DNA of 64,000 nucleotides from Roseiarcus sp963835885 (lineage in GTDB: Bacteria > Pseudomonadota > Alphaproteobacteria > Rhizobiales > Beijerinckiaceae), in the NCBI GenBank assembly GCA_963835885.1, contig CAWIHF010000017.1, positions 558,001-622,000 on the forward strand, given 5' to 3'. The stretch's first letter is position 1, and each line of letters opens with the position of its first letter. The notes under the pieces are model-generated. The model was not told the origin of the DNA, ran no database searches, and saw only the letters and a list, made by a program, of their open reading frames with translations. The position numbers and the translations under genes were made by a program. Below, one piece after another: positions 1 through 10,247 of this stretch.

Positions 1-1213
1 TGGCGTCGAGATCGGGATCCTCGCCGACCACCAGACCGTCGGGAATGCGCACTTCGCTGTCGATCACCACCTTGCTGAGCCGCACATGCCGGCCGATGCT
101 CGCGTAAGGCAGAATGACGGCCTCATGGATCGACGAATACGAATGGACGTGCACGCCGGTGAACACCAGCGATCGGCTGATCGCAGCGCCGGAGACGATG
201 CAGCCGCCGGAAAGTAGCGACTGAATCGCAAGGCCTCGCCGACCGTCGACGTCGTGCACGAACTTGGCCGGGGGGGTGATTTCGCCGTAAGTCCAGATCG
301 GCCAAGCGCGATCGTAGAGGTCGAGGTCGGGGATGACGTCGGTGAGATCGATGTTGCCCTCCCAATAGGCGTCGACCGTCCCCACGTCGCGCCAATAGTG
401 CTTGGCCTCGTCCGTCGACCGAACGCAGGATTGCGAGAAGTGGTGCGCGACGGCTTTGCCCTCTTTGACGATGCGGGGAACGATGTCCTTGCCGAAGTCG
501 TGGCTCGAATTCGGATTGGCGGCGTCCTCTTTGAGAAGCTCGATCAGGAACGACGTTTCGAACACATAAATACCCATGCTGCAGAGCGCGACATCGGGCT
601 TGCCGGGCATCGGCGGCGGGTTCTTCGGCTTTTCGAGAAAGCTAATGATATTGTTGTTGGCGTCGACGTGCATCACGCCGAAGGCGGTCGCGTCCTTTAG
701 AGGGGCCTCCAGGCATCCGACCGTCACATCTGCGCCCGAGTCGACGTGCTGCTGCAGCATCTTCTCGTAGTCCATTTTGTAGATGTGGTCGCCCGCCAGC
801 ACCACCATGAAGTGCGGGCCGTAGCTCTCGATGATGTCGATGTTCTGATACACCGCGTCGGCCGTGCCGAGGTACCACATGGTCTCGGAGACGCGCTGCG
901 AAGCGGGCAGGATGTCGAAGCTCTCATTTCGCTCCGGCCTGAAAAAGTTCCATCCCCGCTGAAGGTGACGGATCAGGCTGTGGGCCTTGTATTGCGTCGC
1001 GACGGCGATGCGACGAATGCCCGAGTTCAACGCGTTCGACAGCGCAAAGTCGATAATGCGTGATTTTCCGCCGAAATAGACGGCGGGCTTCGCCCGTCGA
1101 TCGGTGAGCTCCAGGAGCCGGCTTCCCCGTCCCCCGGCGAGCACATACGCCATGGCGTGTCGGGAATAGGGCGCCGAGAGTCCCATCTCCTTCGCGGATC
1201 GTGTTCTGGCCAT
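1..1213 (-). CDS. glgC: Glucose-1-phosphate adenylyltransferase (partial, C-terminus beyond window)
   Basis: Makes ADP-glucose from glucose-1-phosphate and ATP, the committed step of bacterial glycogen synthesis in the cytoplasm. Reading from the ATG at 1213 gives 404 uninterrupted codons up to the window edge; the family is about 420 residues, so only the end of the C-terminal beta-helix domain is missing. The nucleotidyl-transferase signature AYVLAGGRGSRL lies near residue 22, followed by KPAVYFGG, the substrate-site stretch CSMGIYVFE and SSHDFGKDIVP. It starts 13 bases after the glgB stop, so it is the third gene of a glgP-glgB-glgC operon. No frameshift is seen. Identity is secure. Confidence 0.95.
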   Translation of the reverse strand, partial: MARTRSAKEMGLSAPYSRHAMAYVLAGGRGSRLLELTDRRAKPAVYFGGKSRIIDFALSNALNSGIRRIAVATQYKAHSLIRHLQRGWNFFRPERNESFDILPASQRVSETMWYLGTADAVYQNIDIIESYGPHFMVVLAGDHIYKMDYEKMLQQHVDSGADVTVGCLEAPLKDATAFGVMHVDANNNIISFLEKPKNPPPMPGKPDVALCSMGIYVFETSFLIELLKEDAANPNSSHDFGKDIVPRIVKEGKAVAHHFSQSCVRSTDEAKHYWRDVGTVDAYWEGNIDLTDVIPDLDLYDRAWPIWTYGEITPPAKFVHDVDGRRGLAIQSLLSGGCIVSGAAISRSLVFTGVHVHSYSSIHEAVILPYASIGRHVRLSKVVIDSEVRIPDGLVVGEDPDLDA

Positions 1214-1226
1214 GTCGACCTCCATC

Positions 1227-3443
1227 TCATGCGGCGCCCGCGCCGGCGCCCGGCGGGCTGAAGACCAGATACAAGGTCGCAAGCGGCGGCAACGCCAGCG
1301 TCGCAGATGCGGGAAAGCCGTGCGAGGGGCGCCGCTCCGCGACGACGTCGCCGAAATTGCCCATGTTGGACCCTCCGTATCCGGCTGCGTCGGTGTTGAT
1401 CGCCTCCCGCCAGTGGCCCTCGTAGGGCAGCCCGACGCGATAGTTCATCCGCGGTTCCGGCGTGAAGTTGCAGACGATGGCGACCGGCGGGTCGCTTTGC
1501 GCGCCCCGGCGCAGGAAAGCGAGCACCGATTGCGAGTCGTCGTTGACGACGATCCAGCGGAAGCCTTCCGGCTCGCAGTCACGCGCGTGGAGCGCCGGCG
1601 TCTCGCGATAGAGGCGGTTGAGGTCGCGGATCAGCGCCTGCACGCCCTGGTGCGGCCAGTGGTCGAGGAGCCACCACGGAAGAGACTCAGCGGCGTTCCA
1701 CTCCATCGTCTGGCCGAACTCCTGTCCCATGAACAGGAGCTTCTTGCCTGGATGTCCCCACATGAAGCCATAGAAAGCCCGCGCATTGGCGAAGCGTTGC
1801 CACTCGTCGCCGGGCATTTTTCCGACCACCGAGCCTTTGCCGTGCACGACCTCGTCGTGCGAGATCGGCAAGACGAAATTCTCGCTGAAGGCATAGAGGA
1901 GCCCGAACGTCATTTTGTCATGGCTCCAGCGGCGATAGATCGGATCGCGCGACATGTATTCGAGCGTGTCGTGCATCCAGCCCATGTTCCACTTGAAGCC
2001 GAAGCCGAGTCCACCGGCGTCAGTCGGGCGAGAGACGCCTGGGAAAGCCGTCGATTCCTCGGCGATGGTGACCGCGCCGGGGAAGCCTCCATAGACGAGT
2101 TCGTTGGCGTGACGGAGAAAGGAGATCGCTTCGCGGTTTTCCTTGCTGCCGTCCGGATTGGGCAGCCACTCGCCTTCGCGGCGGGAATAGTCGAGGTAGA
2201 GCATCGAAGCGACGGCGTCGACGCGCAGGCCGTCGATATGGAACCGGTCGACCCAGTAGAGTGCGTTGCAGTAAAGAAAATTCGCCACCTCATGCCGGCC
2301 GAAATTGTAGATCGCGGTGTTCCAGTCCGGATGGAAGCCCTTGCGCGGATCGGCGTGCTCGTACAGGGCGGTGCCGTCGAAGCGCGCCAGGCCGTGCTCA
2401 TCAGTCGGGAAATGCGCCGGCGCCCAGTCGAGGATGACGCCAAGCCCCGCCGCGTGCGCCCGGTCGACGAAGCGGGCGAAACCAGCCGGTTCGCCGAAGC
2501 GCCGCGTCGGAGCGAAGAGGCCGATCGGCTGGTAGCCCCAGGACTCGTCGAGCGGGTGCTCGCTGATCGGCAGAAGTTCGATGTGGGTGTAACCCATGTC
2601 GGCCGCATAGGGGATGAGCTGGTCGGCAAGTTCGTCGTAGGTGAGAAAGCTTCCATCGAGATGGCGCCGCCACGAGCCGAGATGGACCTCATAGATCGAC
2701 ATCGGCTTGCGGCGGAGCTCGCCGTCGGCTCGCTTCGCCATATACTCGACGTCGGTCCAGGCGAAATCGGAGCTGTCCGCGACAACCGAGGCGGTCGAGG
2801 GTCGGAGTTCAGCCTCAAAGCCGAACGGATCCGCTTTGAGCGGCAGAAGCCGGCCGTCCGCTCCCGTCAGTTCATATTTGTAGACCGCTCCGGGCGTCAG
2901 GTGGGGAGCGAAGATCTCCCATAGTCCACTGTCGTAGCGCTTGCGCATCTGACAGCGCCGGCCGTCCCAGCGGTTGAAATCGCCGACGACGGAGACACGC
3001 TGGGCGTTCGGCGCCCAGAGCGCAAATAACACGCCGTCCACGCCTTCGTGCTGGGTCAGTTGGGCGCCGAGTCGCCGGTAGAGCTGACGATGCGAACCCT
3101 CGCGCAGGAGGTAGTCGTCGAGCGGGCCAAGCGCAGGGCCGAATGCATAGGAATCGACATAGGACGAGACGCCATGAGCAGTTTCCACCTCGACGCGATA
3201 GAGCGGCCTCTCTTTCGCCGAAGGGATCAGCGCCTCGAAAAAGTCGTCCTTGCGCCGTGGCAGCTCGGCGATCACTTTTTTGCCGTCGCGCGTAAGCGCC
3301 CGCACCCGGATCGCGTCCGGCGCAAAGACCCGGATGACCCAGCCTTCGGGGGTCTGATGCGGGCCGAGCACAGCAAACGGATCCCCGCATTGTGCGGACT
3401 GGATCGAGGCGACGTCCTCTTCGCGCGCCCTCCAAGTCTCCAT
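1227..3443 (-). CDS. glgB: 1,4-alpha-glucan branching enzyme
   Basis: Introduces alpha-1,6 branches into glycogen. The protein is 738 residues, normal for the family: an N-terminal E-set/CBM48 region, the GH13 barrel and a C-terminal beta domain. Visible GH13 motifs are DWAPAHFPTDEHGL, GLRVDAVASMLY (nucleophile Asp), TIAEESTAFPG (acid/base Glu) and LPISHDEVVHGKGSV. I chose the ATG at 3443 because GGAGG sits about 5 bases upstream; a longer reading to 3509 would run back over the end of glgP. The gap to glgP is 22 bases, so the operon is tight. Confidence 0.95.
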   Translation of the reverse strand: METWRAREEDVASIQSAQCGDPFAVLGPHQTPEGWVIRVFAPDAIRVRALTRDGKKVIAELPRRKDDFFEALIPSAKERPLYRVEVETAHGVSSYVDSYAFGPALGPLDDYLLREGSHRQLYRRLGAQLTQHEGVDGVLFALWAPNAQRVSVVGDFNRWDGRRCQMRKRYDSGLWEIFAPHLTPGAVYKYELTGADGRLLPLKADPFGFEAELRPSTASVVADSSDFAWTDVEYMAKRADGELRRKPMSIYEVHLGSWRRHLDGSFLTYDELADQLIPYAADMGYTHIELLPISEHPLDESWGYQPIGLFAPTRRFGEPAGFARFVDRAHAAGLGVILDWAPAHFPTDEHGLARFDGTALYEHADPRKGFHPDWNTAIYNFGRHEVANFLYCNALYWVDRFHIDGLRVDAVASMLYLDYSRREGEWLPNPDGSKENREAISFLRHANELVYGGFPGAVTIAEESTAFPGVSRPTDAGGLGFGFKWNMGWMHDTLEYMSRDPIYRRWSHDKMTFGLLYAFSENFVLPISHDEVVHGKGSVVGKMPGDEWQRFANARAFYGFMWGHPGKKLLFMGQEFGQTMEWNAAESLPWWLLDHWPHQGVQALIRDLNRLYRETPALHARDCEPEGFRWIVVNDDSQSVLAFLRRGAQSDPPVAIVCNFTPEPRMNYRVGLPYEGHWREAINTDAAGYGGSNMGNFGDVVAERRPSHGFPASATLALPPLATLYLVFSPPGAGAGAA

Positions 3444-3465
3444 TTCAACCTCCAACTCGACGCCG

Positions 3466-5953
3466 CTAGCCGACTGGCGTAAACGGCGCGTTCCAAATTT
3501 CCTTTGCATATTCCGCTATTGCTCGGTCGGACGAGAACCATCCGACGTTCGCCGTGTTGATGATGCTCGAGCGCATCCACCGCTTCCGGTCCCGCCAAGC
3601 GTCATCGACGCGCACTTGCGTCTGCCAATAGGCGTCGAAATCGGCGCACACCATGAAATAGTCGTGATGGGTGAGCGTGTCGATGAGACCCCGGTAGCGG
3701 CCGGGGTCGTCGGCGGAAAACACGCCGGAGGCGATTTCATCTAGCGCCTCGCGCAGCACCGGGGATGCGGCGATGCGGGCGCTGGCGTCGATGCCCTGCG
3801 CCCGCGCAGTTTCCACCTCAGATGCAGTCATGCCGAAGATGAAGATGTTGTCGTCGCCGACAAGGTCGCGCAGCTCGACATTGGCCCCGTCGAGCGTGCC
3901 GATCGTGAGCGCGCCGTTCAGCGCCATTTTCATGTTGCCTGTGCCGGAGGCTTCCATGCCCGCGGTCGATATCTGCTCGGACAGGTCGACTGCCGGAATG
4001 ATCATCTCGGCGAGCGACACGTTGTAATTGGGCAGAAAAATGACTTTCAAAAGACCGCGCAGGGTCGGATCGGAGTTGACGACCCGGGCGACGTCGATCG
4101 CGAGCTTGATAATAAGCTTGGCCTGGGCGTAGCTCGCCGCCGCCTTGCCGGAGAAAATCTTGACGCGCGGGGCGAAGTCGACGGTGGGATTGGCGCGAAT
4201 GGCGTTGTATCTCGCCACCGTTTCGAGGATGTTGAGCAGCTGACGCTTGTATTCGTGGATGCGCTTTATCTGAACGTCGAACATTGAATCGGCATCGATG
4301 CGCAGCCCGAGTTGGACGGCGACATGGCGCGCGAGCGTGACCTTGGCCAAGCGGCGGGCTGCCCCGACGCGCTCTTGCATTGCGGGGTCGTCGGCAAACG
4401 CGGCGAATCCCTTCAAGGCTTCGGCGTCCTCGAGCGCACATTCGCCCAGAGTTCGAGCGAATGATCTCCGAGAGCCCCGGGTTGCACTCGATGAGCCAGC
4501 GACGGAAAGTGATGCCGTTGGTCTTGTTGACGATGCGGCCCGGGTAAACCGTGTTGAGGCTATGGAACACAGTCTTGCGCATCAGATCCGTATGCAGAGC
4601 CGATACGCCGTTGATCTTGTGTGAGCCGATAAAGGCAAGATTGCCCATCCGGACTCGTCTTCCAGCGTGTTCGTCGATCAGCGATAGCGTCGCTAGAAAT
4701 GCTGCATCGATGAAGCCGCGCCGACGCGCGCTATCGAGATGGGCCGCATTTAGCAGATAAATAATCTGCATGTGGCGCGGCAGCAGGCGTTCCATCAGCG
4801 GAACGGGCCAGGTTTCGAGCGCCTCCGGCAGGAGGGTGTGGTTCGTGTAGGAGAACGTCGCCTGCGTGACCGTCCACGCCTCATCCCATTCGAGTCCGTT
4901 GAGGTCGATCAGGACGCGCATCAACTCGGCCACGGCGATCGCAGGATGCGTGTCGTTCAATTGGACCGCGGCGTGGTCTCCCAAAGTGCGCACGTCCTGA
5001 TGCTGCTTGATGTGGCGGCGGATGAGGTCGAGGAGCGACGCCGAGGCGAAGAAATACTCCTGCCTGAGGCGAAGTTCCTGGCCAGCGGGGGTTGCGTCGC
5101 TCGGATAGAGCACCTTCGAGATCGCCTCAGCGCGCACCGTATCCGACAGGGCGCCGACGAAATCACCGGCGTTGAAAGCGTCGAGCTTGAACGGATCCGG
5201 CGCACGGGCCGACCACAGGCGGAGCGTGTTCACGTGCTTGCCGCGCCAGCCGACTATCGGCGTGTCGTAGCCGACCGCCTCGACGGTTTCGGCCGGATGC
5301 CAGACGTGCCGGGTCCGCTCGTCTTCGCCTTGGACCATTTCGACCCAGCCGCCGAAGCCGATGGCGTAGTTGACCTCTGGCCGCTCGAACTCCCAGGGGT
5401 TGCCGTTGGCGAGCCAGTCTTCGGGCGTCTCCTGCTGCCAGCCGCCGCGAATGATCTGGCGGAACAGACCGTTGTCGTAGCGGATGCCGTAGCCGTGCGC
5501 GGCGATGCGGAGCGTCGCCATGCTGTCCATGAAACAGGCGGCGAGGCGTCCGAGGCCGCCGTTGCCGAGCGCGGCGTCCGGTTCGACGCGGCGGAGCTCG
5601 GTCAGATTGACGCCGAGCTCCTTGAGCGCCTCGGCCATCGGTTCCGCGATACCGAGATTGGTCATCGCGTCGAACAGAAGACGGCCGATCAGGAATTCCA
5701 GAGACAGGTAGTAGACCCGTTTACGCCCGTCAGCATAGACTTCGGCGGTGGATTCAAACCAGCGATCGACGACAATGTCTCGTGTGGCGAAGGCGACTGC
5801 GAGAAACCAGTCGCGCGGGCTGGCCACCTCCGGAATCTTGCCCACGGAATAGGTCAGCTTCGCCAACACAGCCGCCTTGAGTTCGGCGGGGGTGTGGGGC
5901 TTGCGCAATTCCGGTTGCGCCGCTGTCCCCTGGGCTGAGGTAAAATCATCCAT
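3466..5953 (-). CDS. glgP: Glycogen phosphorylase, one frameshift
   Basis: Releases glucose-1-phosphate from glycogen using pyridoxal phosphate. The ATG at 5953 has GGGGAG upstream, and the N-terminal three quarters read cleanly (EFLIGRLLFDAMTNLG, AALGNGGLGRLAACFMDS, HINGVSALHTDLM). Near 4442 the frame shifts +1; the rest continues in the new frame with IKRIHEYKRQLLNIL, KIFSGKAAASYAQAKL and MEASGTGNMKMALNGALTIGT, including the PLP-site region. Together the parts give a normal-length enzyme of about 829 residues. No other defect is seen, so a sequence error or a very recent mutation is likely. It is the first gene of the glg operon. Confidence 0.9.
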
Positions 5954-6079
5954 CGTCCCGCTCCCCTTATGCGCGATTGATCTGCCCGATGGTCGCACTC
6001 GCGGTTTGTAACACGCCCTGACCCCCGCACAATGCGCCCGTTCGGGTTCATCACCTCTTGAATCCGGGTAATCTGACGG

Positions 6080-6725
6080 TCACTGCGCCGGACTCGGCGC
6101 GGGTTTCGCGTCGCGGATCTGGTTCTGCAGCGCGTTAAGTTCGGCGGTCGCTGCATTGATCTGGTTCTGAACAGCCTCGAACTGCTTCTGCGCGGCGGCG
6201 GTCTGGTTCTGAGCCTCGGCGAGGGCGGTGCGCGCCGAATCGACTTGCCCCTGCAACCGGGCCTGTTCGGCGGACAGCGCCTGGTCCTGAGCCTGCATGC
6301 CAGCGAGGCGATCGCTCTCTTCCTTAAGTCTCGAGTTCGACCGCCTGAAGATCGCGAGACTTGGCGCTCGCCTCTTCCTGAGCGCCGGAGATCGCGAGCT
6401 TCGCGTCGCCGATCTGTTTGGTGAGATCGGCGAGTTCGTTCTGGGCGGACGCGCGTGCGGCGGATGCTTCCGACAGGGCCTTTTCCGCTTCGCTCGCTTG
6501 AGTCTTCAGGTCGGCGGCGGTTCCCGCCGCCTTCTGCAGATTCTGCAAGTCTGCGGCGAGGGATTCCCGCGCCCGCTCGGCAGCCTTGAGGGATTCTGTC
6601 ATCTCGGCTTGGCTCCGCGACGCTTCGGTCCACAGGAAGGCGGCAAGAAGCCAACCTATGATTGCGACGCCCGCCAAAGCGAGCGAAACGGGCCGGCGTA
6701 ACTCGTCGCCCGCGTCGTAAGCCAT
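6080..6725 (-). CDS. Membrane-anchored coiled-coil protein, one frameshift
   Basis: Function unknown. The ATG at 6725 follows a strong GGAGGAGGAGGAG ribosome site. After a short charged start there is one membrane segment (residues about 15-35, SLALAGVAIIGWLLAAFLW). The rest of the protein is Ala/Gln/Glu/Lys-rich heptad repeat (KAAERARESLAADLQNLQKA and similar), predicted as a long coiled coil projecting from the inner membrane, and it ends in a Pro/Ala tail. Near 6320 the frame shifts +1; the second part (AGMQAQDQALSAEQARLQ) continues the same heptad composition, so about 214 residues form one protein. It lies divergent to the oxidase operon and behind the glycogen operon, with no functional clue from either. 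Confidence 0.65.
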
Positions 6726-7018
6726 TAGCTCCTCCTCCTCCGGGCGCGCGACACCGCCTCGACGCGTACCCCTTTTTTGCATATTGAGGGCGTCAAGAGG
6801 GTGCGCCAAGCAAAAAACGGCGTCAAACGAGGGCAAGGCCCAAAAGGCGGCCGCGGCCCCTGTCATAGGCCCCGGACCCCGCCAGCACGCTGTCGGGGCT
6901 AACCGGACTCCGGCGGCGCGGCCTGCAAGGGCGCTATGGGGCTTGACGGATCGGGCCTAGTTGTGCGCCTCGACGTGACGCGCTAATGCAAGCTGAGTGG
7001 GTGGAGGCTTGGCGGTAA

Positions 7019-7870
7019 ATGGGTGGACCCTTGTTTGCGTTTCGGGCAGCCGCGGCGGGGCTTGCCGCAAGCTTCCTGGCCGGCTCGGCGAAAGCGGCGA
7101 TCATCGGGGCGCCGGAACCGGGCCACATCGGCTTTCTGCCGGCCAACAGCCCCGTTCAGGACGACATCGAGTGGTTTCATAACGCGATCCTTTTGCCGGT
7201 TACGATCGCTATCTCCGTTCTGGTGCTGGCGCTGCTCGGCTATGTGATGTTCCGCTTCAGCGAGCGCGCGAACCCGACCCCGTCCCGATTGACGCATAAC
7301 GGGCCGCTCGAGGTCGCGTGGACGGTGATCCCCGCGCTGATTCTCGTCGTGATCGCGGTTCCCTCGTTCCGCCTCCTGGCGGATCAGCTGATCATTCCGG
7401 CGCCGGACATGACGCTGAAGGTGACGGCGTCGCAATGGCATTGGAACTACGGCTATCCCAAGTCCGAGGGCGGCTTCTCCTTCAATTCGATCATCAAGGA
7501 GGACAAGGACCTCAAACCCGGCGAGCTTCGCCTGCTCACGGTCGACAACGCGGCCTATGTGCCGGTCGGCAAGATAGTTGAGGTCGACGTCACCTCGCAG
7601 GACGTCATCCACTCCTTCTCGGTTCCCTCTTTCGGCGTGAAAATCGACGCGATCCCGGGCCGCCTCAACAAGGCCTGGTTCAAGGCCGAGCAGGAAGGCG
7701 TCTTCCACGGGCAGTGCTCCAACATCTGCGGCATCGATCACGCATTCATGCCGATCGAAATCCATGTCGTTAGCGAAAGCGCCTATCAGGCCTGGCTCGC
7801 CAGCGCCAAAAAAGAGTTCGCCCACGCGGACGGCGTCGATCTCGCAGAGGCGTCGCAACTCAAGCCGTGA
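7019..7870 (+). CDS. ctaC: Cytochrome c oxidase subunit II (aa3-type)
   Basis: Accepts electrons from cytochrome c at the CuA centre and passes them to subunit I. The 283-residue protein has an N-terminal signal-like segment, two membrane spans (about 62-85 and 102-122) and a periplasmic cupredoxin domain. The aromatic patch ASQWHWNYGYP and the CuA ligand block HGQCSNICGIDHAFMPIEI, with two Cys, His and Met, are complete. It is first in the operon; ctaD follows after 49 bases. The family usually has an ATG a few codons either side, so the exact start is less certain than the identity. Confidence 0.94.
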   Translation: MGGPLFAFRAAAAGLAASFLAGSAKAAIIGAPEPGHIGFLPANSPVQDDIEWFHNAILLPVTIAISVLVLALLGYVMFRFSERANPTPSRLTHNGPLEVAWTVIPALILVVIAVPSFRLLADQLIIPAPDMTLKVTASQWHWNYGYPKSEGGFSFNSIIKEDKDLKPGELRLLTVDNAAYVPVGKIVEVDVTSQDVIHSFSVPSFGVKIDAIPGRLNKAWFKAEQEGVFHGQCSNICGIDHAFMPIEIHVVSESAYQAWLASAKKEFAHADGVDLAEASQLKP

Positions 7871-7919
7871 CGGCGGCGCCCGCCGCCCTCGTCCAAGAAA
7901 AACCGGGAGCCAAGAATTC

Positions 7920-9638
7920 ATGGCGTCAGTCAGTGAATTCGCCCATTCGGAAGCCGAGATTCACGAGGAGCACGGCCACCCGACTGGCTGGCGGCGATAT
8001 CTGTTTTCGACCAATCATAAGGACATCGGCACGCTCTACCTCGCCTTCGCAATCTTCGCGGGGGTCATCGGCATGATCCTTTCGATCGCCATCCGCGCCG
8101 AGCTGATGTTTCCCGGAGGCCATGTTTTTCCGGTGCTGTCGGCAATTCTCGACGGCGACGGCTCGCATGACGCAGGCAAGAACCTGTACAACGTGTTCTT
8201 CTCCGCCCATGCGGTCATCATGATCTTCTTCATGGTGATGCCCGCGATGATGGGCGGTTTCGGCAACTGGTTCGTGCCGCTCATGATCGGCGCGCCCGAC
8301 ATGGCGTTTCCGCGGCTGAACAACCTGTCGTTCTGGCTGCTCGTGGCCGGGTTCGTCATGGCGATGATTTCGATGTTCGTCGACGGCTCGCCGGGATTCA
8401 AGGGATTCGGCGGCGGCTGGGTGCTTTACCCGCCGATGTCTTCGACCGTCGGGACGCCGGGTCCTGCGGCCGACTTCTTCATCCTTTCATTCCACCTCGC
8501 CGGTATTGCGTCGATCATCGGCGCGATCAACTTCATCGCCACGATCTTAAATATGCGCGCGCCCGGCATGACCATGTTTCGCATGCCGCTCTTCGTGTGG
8601 TCGGTGCTGGTGACCGCCTTCCTGCTTCTGCTGGCGCTGCCGGTTCTGGCCGGCGCGCTGACGATGCTGCTGACCGACCGTAACTTCCACACCACCTTCT
8701 TTGAGCCGGCCGGGGGCGGGGATCCGATCCTCTACCAGCATCTCTTCTGGTTCTTCGGCCATCCCGAGGTCTACATCCTGATCATCCCGGGGTTCGGCAT
8801 GATCAGCCAGGTCGTCGCGACCTTCGCGAAAAAGCCGATCTTCGGCTACGCCGGGATGGTCTATGCGATGCTGGCGATCGCGCTGATCGGCTTCGCGGTC
8901 TGGGCGCACCACATGTTCGACACCGGCATGTCGCTCAACGCGCAGCGCTACTTCGTTTTCGCCACGATGGTGATCGCCGTGCCGACCGGCATCAAGGTGT
9001 TCTCCTGGATCGCCACCATGTGGGGCGGGTCGATCTCGTTCAGGCCGCCGATGCTGTGGGCGATTGGCTTCATCTTCGTCTTCACCGTCGGCGGCGTCAC
9101 CGGCGTCGTGCTCGCCAACGCCGCGGTCGACCGGTACCTGCACGACACCTACTACATTGTCGCGCATTTCCATTACACGATGTCGCTCGGGGCGGTGTTT
9201 TCGATCTTCGCCGGCTTCTACTACTGGTTCCCGAAGATGACCGGCTATCTCTATGACGAGAGGCTGGCGAAGTGGCACTTCTGGGCGACGTTCGTCGGCA
9301 TCAACTTGACGTTCTTTCCCCAGCATTTCCTCGGTTTCCAGGGGATGCCGCGCCGCACCATCGACTATGCCGATGCCTACTGGTTGTGGAATTTCGTGTC
9401 GTCGATCGGCGCCTTCATTTCGGCGGGGGGCACGCTGGTGTTCCTCTATCTCATCTATGAGGCCTTCAAGGCCAAGCGCGCCGCTCCGGCCAACCCGTGG
9501 GGCTCGGGAGCCACGACGCTCGAGTGGATGGTGCCATCGCCGGCGCCATTCCACACTTGGGAGAGTCCACCTCATATTCCGGGCTACGACGAGCACGGGG
9601 CGGGGCCTGTGGTTGCAGCGCCCGGGAGCGCGCATTGA
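7920..9638 (+). CDS. ctaD: Cytochrome c oxidase subunit I (aa3-type)
   Basis: Catalytic subunit of the proton-pumping terminal oxidase, carrying heme a and the heme a3-CuB site. It is 572 residues with twelve predicted membrane helices. Key motifs are GHPEVYILIIPGFG (CuB His and the cross-linked Tyr), WAHHMFDTG (CuB His pair) and HDTYYIVAHFHYTMS (heme ligands). The ATG at 7920 begins MASVSEFAHSEAEIHEEHG; earlier in-frame starts would overlap ctaC and add residues unlike the family. The reading frame is intact. The stop overlaps the TTG start of ctaG (TTGA), which suggests coupled translation. ctaB, often found here, is absent. Confidence 0.95.
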   Translation: MASVSEFAHSEAEIHEEHGHPTGWRRYLFSTNHKDIGTLYLAFAIFAGVIGMILSIAIRAELMFPGGHVFPVLSAILDGDGSHDAGKNLYNVFFSAHAVIMIFFMVMPAMMGGFGNWFVPLMIGAPDMAFPRLNNLSFWLLVAGFVMAMISMFVDGSPGFKGFGGGWVLYPPMSSTVGTPGPAADFFILSFHLAGIASIIGAINFIATILNMRAPGMTMFRMPLFVWSVLVTAFLLLLALPVLAGALTMLLTDRNFHTTFFEPAGGGDPILYQHLFWFFGHPEVYILIIPGFGMISQVVATFAKKPIFGYAGMVYAMLAIALIGFAVWAHHMFDTGMSLNAQRYFVFATMVIAVPTGIKVFSWIATMWGGSISFRPPMLWAIGFIFVFTVGGVTGVVLANAAVDRYLHDTYYIVAHFHYTMSLGAVFSIFAGFYYWFPKMTGYLYDERLAKWHFWATFVGINLTFFPQHFLGFQGMPRRTIDYADAYWLWNFVSSIGAFISAGGTLVFLYLIYEAFKAKRAAPANPWGSGATTLEWMVPSPAPFHTWESPPHIPGYDEHGAGPVVAAPGSAH

Positions 9639-10234
9639 ACGCTCCCGACGACGACCTCGCGCGACGCAACCGGCGCTTTGCGCTCGGCGGCGTCGTGTTT
9701 GTCGTCGCGATGCTGGCCCTCGCCTACGCCGCGGTGCCGTTCTACGCCGCCTTCTGTCGCGCGACCGGTTACGGGGGGACGCCGCAGATTGCGAAAACGG
9801 ATGCCCGGACCGAGGGGCGGCGAATCGATCCGGGTGGCCTTCGACACGAACGTCGCGCCGGGCCTCGCCTGGAGCTTCGAGCCTGAGACGGACAGCGTGG
9901 TCGTGCGTACGGGCAAGACGGCGACGGTCTTTTTCCGCGCCCGCAACCTCAGCGACCATCCGACCGCCGCCAATGCGACGTTCAACGTGACGCCGGAAGT
10001 GTCGGGCGCGTGGTTCGACAAGATTCAGTGCTTTTGTTTCAGGGAACAACATCTCGGGCCGCACGAGAGCGCGGAATGGCCGGTGGTGTTCTTCCTCGAT
10101 CCCAAGCTCGAGACGGACGAATCGATGGCGCAGGTCGATTCGATCACGCTGTCCTACACGCTGTTCGCCGCGCCGCCCGCCCGGGCGTCAAACGCGCGAT
10201 TCCCGCGAGCGCTCCGGCCCGGCCGGATGAATAA
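9635..10234 (+). CDS. ctaG: Cytochrome c oxidase assembly factor CtaG (Cox11), frameshifted
   Basis: Copper chaperone that helps load CuB into subunit I; a single N-terminal membrane span (residues about 15-35) anchors a periplasmic beta-sandwich. Translation from TTG 9635 (LNAPDDDLARRNRRFALGG) gives the span and PFYAAFCRATGYGG. A +1 shift near 9821 then leads into RVAFDTNVAPGLAWSFEP and the copper-site motif DKIQCFCFREQHL, followed by ITLSYTLF. A second shift near 10180 is needed to reach the stop at 10234; without it the frame runs into ctaE. Both breaks leave the conserved core unchanged, so the gene is probably functional in the cell. Confidence 0.85.
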
Positions 10235-10247
10235 AAGGAGCGAAACG

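Noticed and set aside
1212..2924. Long plus-strand open frame opposite glgB
   Set aside because: It is the antisense of a well-conserved gene in high-GC DNA and its product has no recognisable domain.
4772..5938. Long plus-strand open frame opposite glgP
   Set aside because: Antisense shadow; the minus strand encodes clear phosphorylase motifs.
8547..10064. Minus-strand open frame across ctaD/ctaG
   Set aside because: Arg/His-rich shadow of the oxidase genes, no ribosome site.
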